A stretch of DNA of 64,000 nt from JANNRR01 sp031401675 (GTDB lineage Bacteria > Pseudomonadota > Alphaproteobacteria > Rhodobacterales > Rhodobacteraceae): assembly GCA_031401675.1 (NCBI GenBank), contig JANNRR010000057.1, forward strand, positions 34,218 to 98,217, read 5' to 3'. The position numbers and the translations under genes were made by a program. Below the pieces are notes generated by a model. It saw nothing but the letters and a program-made list of their open reading frames with translations, ran no database searches and was not told the DNA's origin. Every line of letters starts with the position of its first letter. Positions within the stretch are counted from its first letter, which is position 1. Below, piece after piece: positions 61,155-64,000 of this stretch.

Positions 61155-61638
61155 GGTCTCTGCTCTCTGCGCCAAAGGTGACAGTTGAAGGGGCTTCAGT
61201 CTTCCCCATTAATCGCGTCATGGCCTTTTGAACTGCAACGTCCAGAATGGCGCTGGTCACCTCCAGATCGGCGCGGCGCAGGGCGCGGTGCATGAGCCGC
61301 CCGCAGACCGGACAAAGACCGGTGAGTGTGCCGTGCGTGGGCGCTTTGAGACGGAAATCCGCCATGCGCCCGTCTGGAAGTTGCGGGCTGCGGCAGGGCA
61401 GGCAAAAAATCTCGCCGACCTTGAGGGTACAGCGCCCGAGGGCTCGACGCTCCTGTAGGAATGCCTTCAGCACGCAGCCCTCGACGAGCCAGGGGCGCTG
61501 CGCCCTATCAGCCGCCAACCCGCCGCTCTTGATCCAGCGAATCACAGTCTGGCGATGCAGACCCAGCGCCTCGCCCACCTCCCAGACGGTGTATACCCGG
61601 TGCCGTTTGATCCGGGCCGGATTGGGTTTCTTCGGCAT
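61132..61638 (-). CDS. HTH protein with zinc-ribbon motif (integrase partner)
   Basis: A 168-aa protein. A MerR/excisionase-like HTH occupies about 15-55 (VYTVWEVGEALGLHRQTVIRWIKSGGL). A cysteine pair CLPCRSP near 78 and CPVCGRLMHRALR near 108 make a zinc ribbon. Similar HTH-Zn proteins accompany tyrosine recombinases in Rhodobacteraceae islands and may act as recombination directionality factors or regulators. It overlaps the integrase start by 23 bases. Confidence 0.75.
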   Translation of the reverse strand: MPKKPNPARIKRHRVYTVWEVGEALGLHRQTVIRWIKSGGLAADRAQRPWLVEGCVLKAFLQERRALGRCTLKVGEIFCLPCRSPQLPDGRMADFRLKAPTHGTLTGLCPVCGRLMHRALRRADLEVTSAILDVAVQKAMTRLMGKTEAPSTVTFGAESRDHVKTQIR

Positions 61639-61841
61639 CAGACTGATCCCGGAGGGAGCGGAGCCACGGTGTTGGCATGGATATGCGCGGCCTCAAACGT
61701 CTCGACCATCTCCAGCGGATAAAGCACCCGCGCACCGACCTTCAGATAGCGCGGCCCGATTCCGCGCCAACGCCACTGCTCCAGTGTCCGCGGCGAGATC
61801 CTCCAGCGGTCCGCCAGTTCTTTTTGATCCAGTACATGCAT
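61638..61841 (-). CDS. AlpA/MerR-type excisionase-like HTH protein
   Basis: A 67-aa winged-helix protein: DQKELADRWRISPRTLEQWRWRGIGPRYLKVGARVLYPLEMVETFEAAH. GAGGGA lies just ahead of the ATG. It overlaps the next gene by one base, making a three-gene unit with the HTH-Zn and integrase genes. Such proteins often direct excision or regulate integrase expression. Confidence 0.82.
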   Translation of the reverse strand: MHVLDQKELADRWRISPRTLEQWRWRGIGPRYLKVGARVLYPLEMVETFEAAHIHANTVAPLPPGSV

Positions 61842-62407
61842 GACAGTTCCCTCTTCTGCTCGATTGCGGCCGAACCGGTTCGCTCGGTTGCGTGGGGGAA
61901 CCATCGCCTGCTCAGGCGCGGCAGTCTGTGGGCGGCGCGCAAAAAGCTGTGGCTGGAAAGACAGGTGACTTTCTGAAATCGTTAGTGAGGATGCCGTCGT
62001 TTGTGACGAAGCTGACACTCGCCGTGAGACGCCAAATCCCACGTCCTAGAATCAGCGCAACGCGTTCAGAAGCCGCAGGGGGGCCGAATTCTTCTCAGAT
62101 GATTGCGGCGATTCCCCTGAGCAAAGCTGATGGGTTCTTTGACATCCCTATCTCCAGCCAACCGCCCGAACACAGATTGCCGCAGCAGACCGGTCAGGGT
62201 GTGCACGCAGTTCCTGCCCCTACGGGTGTGCTGCAGCGCAGAGCCCGCCAGATCGCAGAGCCACGGCACGTCATCCAGATCGCGATAGACAAGTCACTTG
62301 GGGAATGCGCGCTTGACAGAACATCGCTTTAAGCGCTTTCGTTTTCGCAAGCCGTCACAGAAAGTCTTCCGAGGCAATGAGTTCGAGCCCATGTTGGGGG
62401 ACGTTTT
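61842..62407. other. Degenerate spacer with transposase remnant
   Basis: About 560 bases between the island HTH gene and the RTX gene. The only recognisable content is an IS1380-type transposase fragment (62140-62295). No intact gene is supported on either strand. Confidence 0.5.
62140..62295 (-). pseudogene. IS1380-family transposase fragment
   Basis: The minus-strand frame reads YRDLDDVPWLCDLAGSAL, then HTLTGLLRQSVFGRLAGDRD, matching the N-terminal part of IS1380-type transposases (usually RLAGYEDVNDAERL). Homology stops at DRDVKEP, and a stop lies just upstream, so it is a short relic. Confidence 0.6.
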
Positions 62408-64000
62408 ATGGCGGTTTTTTCGTTTCTGATTGCGGCACCGGTTTGGCAAGACATCATCGGTGCGCCCATTTTCACTTTCCTTTCCATCGCGCCTTCGCGC
62501 GTTGTCATTCTCAATGATGACGGATCTCACACGATTCTGACCGGCACCGGCTTTACCGGCAGTGCGGGGATCGGGGGTGCGCTTACTGGCGGTACGATCA
62601 CGTCGGCGGCCTACACGAATGCATCGGAGCTGACTACTTTTGCCAGGCTGACCGGGCTGAGCTATCCGGCCGTCGCGTTCAACAACGCGACGAGCGGTGA
62701 CGCCCTGTTCAGCAGCCTTCTTGCAGGAAACGATAGGCTGAACGGGACCAGTGGCAACGATGTCTTCCTGAGCAGCGCCGGTGCCGACACGTTCTATGGA
62801 GGAGTTGGCGTCGACACAGTCAGCTATGCCCGCGAGGCTTCTGGTGCCCGGGTAAACCTGCAAGCGGCAGCGACTGGCGGCTCTGCGACCGGCGACCTCT
62901 TCAATTCGATCGACAACCTCATCGGTTCCAACGGCGGGAATGACAGCCTTATCGGGAGTACCGGGGTCAATGTCCTGTCAGGTCTGGCGGGTGCGGATAT
63001 CCTCAGTGGTGGCGCCGGAAACGACAGACTCTTCGGCGGGTTGGACGTCGACAGTCTGTATGGCGGCGGCGGTGCCGACACCCTGGACGGAGGCAGCGGT
63101 GCCGACGCAATGGACGGCGGTGCCGGGAACGACCTTTATTATGTCGACGACCAGTCCGACTCGGTGGTGGAGCTTTCGGGCGGGGGTACGGACACCGTCC
63201 GAAGTTCGGTCGATGTTTCCCTGAGTGTAAACATCGAGACACTGGTACTTGAGGGTGCCCAGTCGATTTCCGGTTCGGGAAACGGTCAGGCGAATACGAT
63301 CACCGGGAACTCCGGGGACAACGTCCTGTTCGGACTTGCGGGTGCCGATACCCTCCGGGGCGGCAATGGCAACGACACAATTGATGGTGGAAGTGGCCAG
63401 GACTCGCTCTTTGGCGGAATCGGACAGGATCAATTCAGCTTTGCCGCGATCGCCGATACCGGAAACAGCACAAACGCTGCAGATATCGTCAACGATTTCG
63501 TCCGGGGTGAAGACCGCATCAATCTTCTGGCAATCGACGCCAGATCAGCGACGGCTACCCTTGACGCCTTTACCTTCATCGGTTCGGCTGCCTTCAACGG
63601 AATTGCTGGCGAACTTCGGTATCTGTTGAGCAGCGGCAGTACGATCGTGATGGGAGACGTGAACGGCGATGGTCTTTCCGACTTCCGGATCCGGCTGGTT
63701 GGTTCATTCAATCTTACCGCCGCAGATTTCGTCTCTTCAAATCCGCCCCCCGCGGCGCCGGTGATCGATCTCGACGCGGGCTCGGACAGCGGTGCGCTGT
63801 CGGACGACGACGTGACCTCGGACACGACGCCGCTGCTCGGCGGCACGGCGGCGGCCGGGGCGACGATCGATGTCTATGACGGCGCCGTGCTGCTCGGCAG
63901 TGCGACCGCCGATGCGGCGGGCCTCTGGAGCTTCACCAGCCCGGCGCTGGCCGAGGGCGCGCACAGCCTGACGGCGACGGCGACCGATGCGGCCGGCAAT
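62408..64000 (+). CDS. Large RTX / serralysin-C / Ig-like repeat protein (3' truncated by window)
   Basis: Open to the window end: 531 residues visible, starting MAVFSFLIAAP after GGGGGA. RTX calcium-binding nonapeptides appear from about residue 110 (GNDRLNGTSGNDVF, GGAGNDRLFGGLDVD, GGSGADAMDGGAGND). An M10 serralysin C-terminal domain follows at about 335-440 (DQFSFAAIADTGNSTNAADIVNDFVRGEDRINLLAI ... FNLTAADFV). From about 445 an Ig-like repeat begins (PVIDLDAGSDSGALSDDDVTSDTTPLLGGTAAAGATIDVYD ... SLTATATDAAGN). Probably a secreted type I adhesin. Codon use becomes GC-richer in the Ig part. Confidence 0.85.
   Translation, partial: MAVFSFLIAAPVWQDIIGAPIFTFLSIAPSRVVILNDDGSHTILTGTGFTGSAGIGGALTGGTITSAAYTNASELTTFARLTGLSYPAVAFNNATSGDALFSSLLAGNDRLNGTSGNDVFLSSAGADTFYGGVGVDTVSYAREASGARVNLQAAATGGSATGDLFNSIDNLIGSNGGNDSLIGSTGVNVLSGLAGADILSGGAGNDRLFGGLDVDSLYGGGGADTLDGGSGADAMDGGAGNDLYYVDDQSDSVVELSGGGTDTVRSSVDVSLSVNIETLVLEGAQSISGSGNGQANTITGNSGDNVLFGLAGADTLRGGNGNDTIDGGSGQDSLFGGIGQDQFSFAAIADTGNSTNAADIVNDFVRGEDRINLLAIDARSATATLDAFTFIGSAAFNGIAGELRYLLSSGSTIVMGDVNGDGLSDFRIRLVGSFNLTAADFVSSNPPPAAPVIDLDAGSDSGALSDDDVTSDTTPLLGGTAAAGATIDVYDGAVLLGSATADAAGLWSFTSPALAEGAHSLTATATDAAGN

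Noticed and set aside
62294..62863. Minus-strand frame overlapping the RTX gene start
   Set aside because: No ribosome site, low-complexity basic composition, and it opposes a clear RTX protein frame.

Overview
The window reads as GC-rich chromosomal DNA of an alphaproteobacterium, most likely a member of the Rhodobacteraceae/Paracoccaceae. The evidence is a CcrM-type methyltransferase with GANTC sites in its own leader, DUF6455 and MuiA proteins, a DUF721-DsbA-MutY neighbourhood, and the same amine-degradation genes known from Ruegeria-type marine bacteria. Species cannot be fixed from sequence alone.

Region 1 (about 1-28.6 kb) is an apparently complete route from trimethylamine to glutamate plus C1 units. 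Tmm (27206-28555) makes TMAO and Tdm (1072-3450) cleaves it to dimethylamine and formaldehyde. The dmmDABC operon (14579 to 10676, minus strand) demethylates dimethylamine. GmaS and MgsABC (20528-24767) turn methylamine into gamma-glutamylmethylamide and then N-methylglutamate, and MgdABCD (4696-9786) releases the last carbon. The Mgd and Mgs genes resemble sarcosine oxidase and glutamate synthase, but the context assigns them to the N-methylglutamate pathway. An XRE-cupin regulator (9938-10603), an EamA transporter, two APC permeases and several small membrane proteins complete the cluster. A TTTTTCCTGA-type partial palindrome recurs ahead of the regulator, dmmD, tmm and the mgs/permease divergent promoter, and may be the cluster operator.

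Region 2 (28.8-46 kb) is mixed metabolism: purine nucleoside phosphorylase with an aldo/keto reductase, a MuiA protein, aspartate-semialdehyde dehydrogenase, and an oxidative L-arabinose-type block (Gfo/Idh dehydrogenase, IlvD/Edd dehydratase, frameshifted AraD1-like gene). Two short-chain dehydrogenases, an FGGY kinase, a sugar-binding protein and a CoA-transferase follow. REP-like hairpins and short tandem repeats sit in its spacers.

Region 3 (46-57.1 kb) is housekeeping: DsbA-like, DUF721, MutY, AlkB-type hydroxylase, kbl-tdh, ccrM, rnhB, small secreted proteins, a membrane-anchored winged-helix protein, an AI-2E family transporter and tRNA-Arg(CCT).

Region 4 (57.2-62.4 kb) looks mobile. 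It has a 3' tRNA-Asn fragment, a two-gene unit made of a 268-aa unknown protein and a 606-aa QueC-like ATP-pyrophosphatase with a winged-helix-like tail, then a tyrosine recombinase with two HTH partners, and an IS1380-type transposase remnant. The QueC-like unit resembles known anti-phage QueC systems (Qat, CBASS Cap9) but lacks their other genes, so it is the best candidate for an undescribed system. The window ends inside a large RTX / M10-C / Ig-like protein gene (62408 onward).
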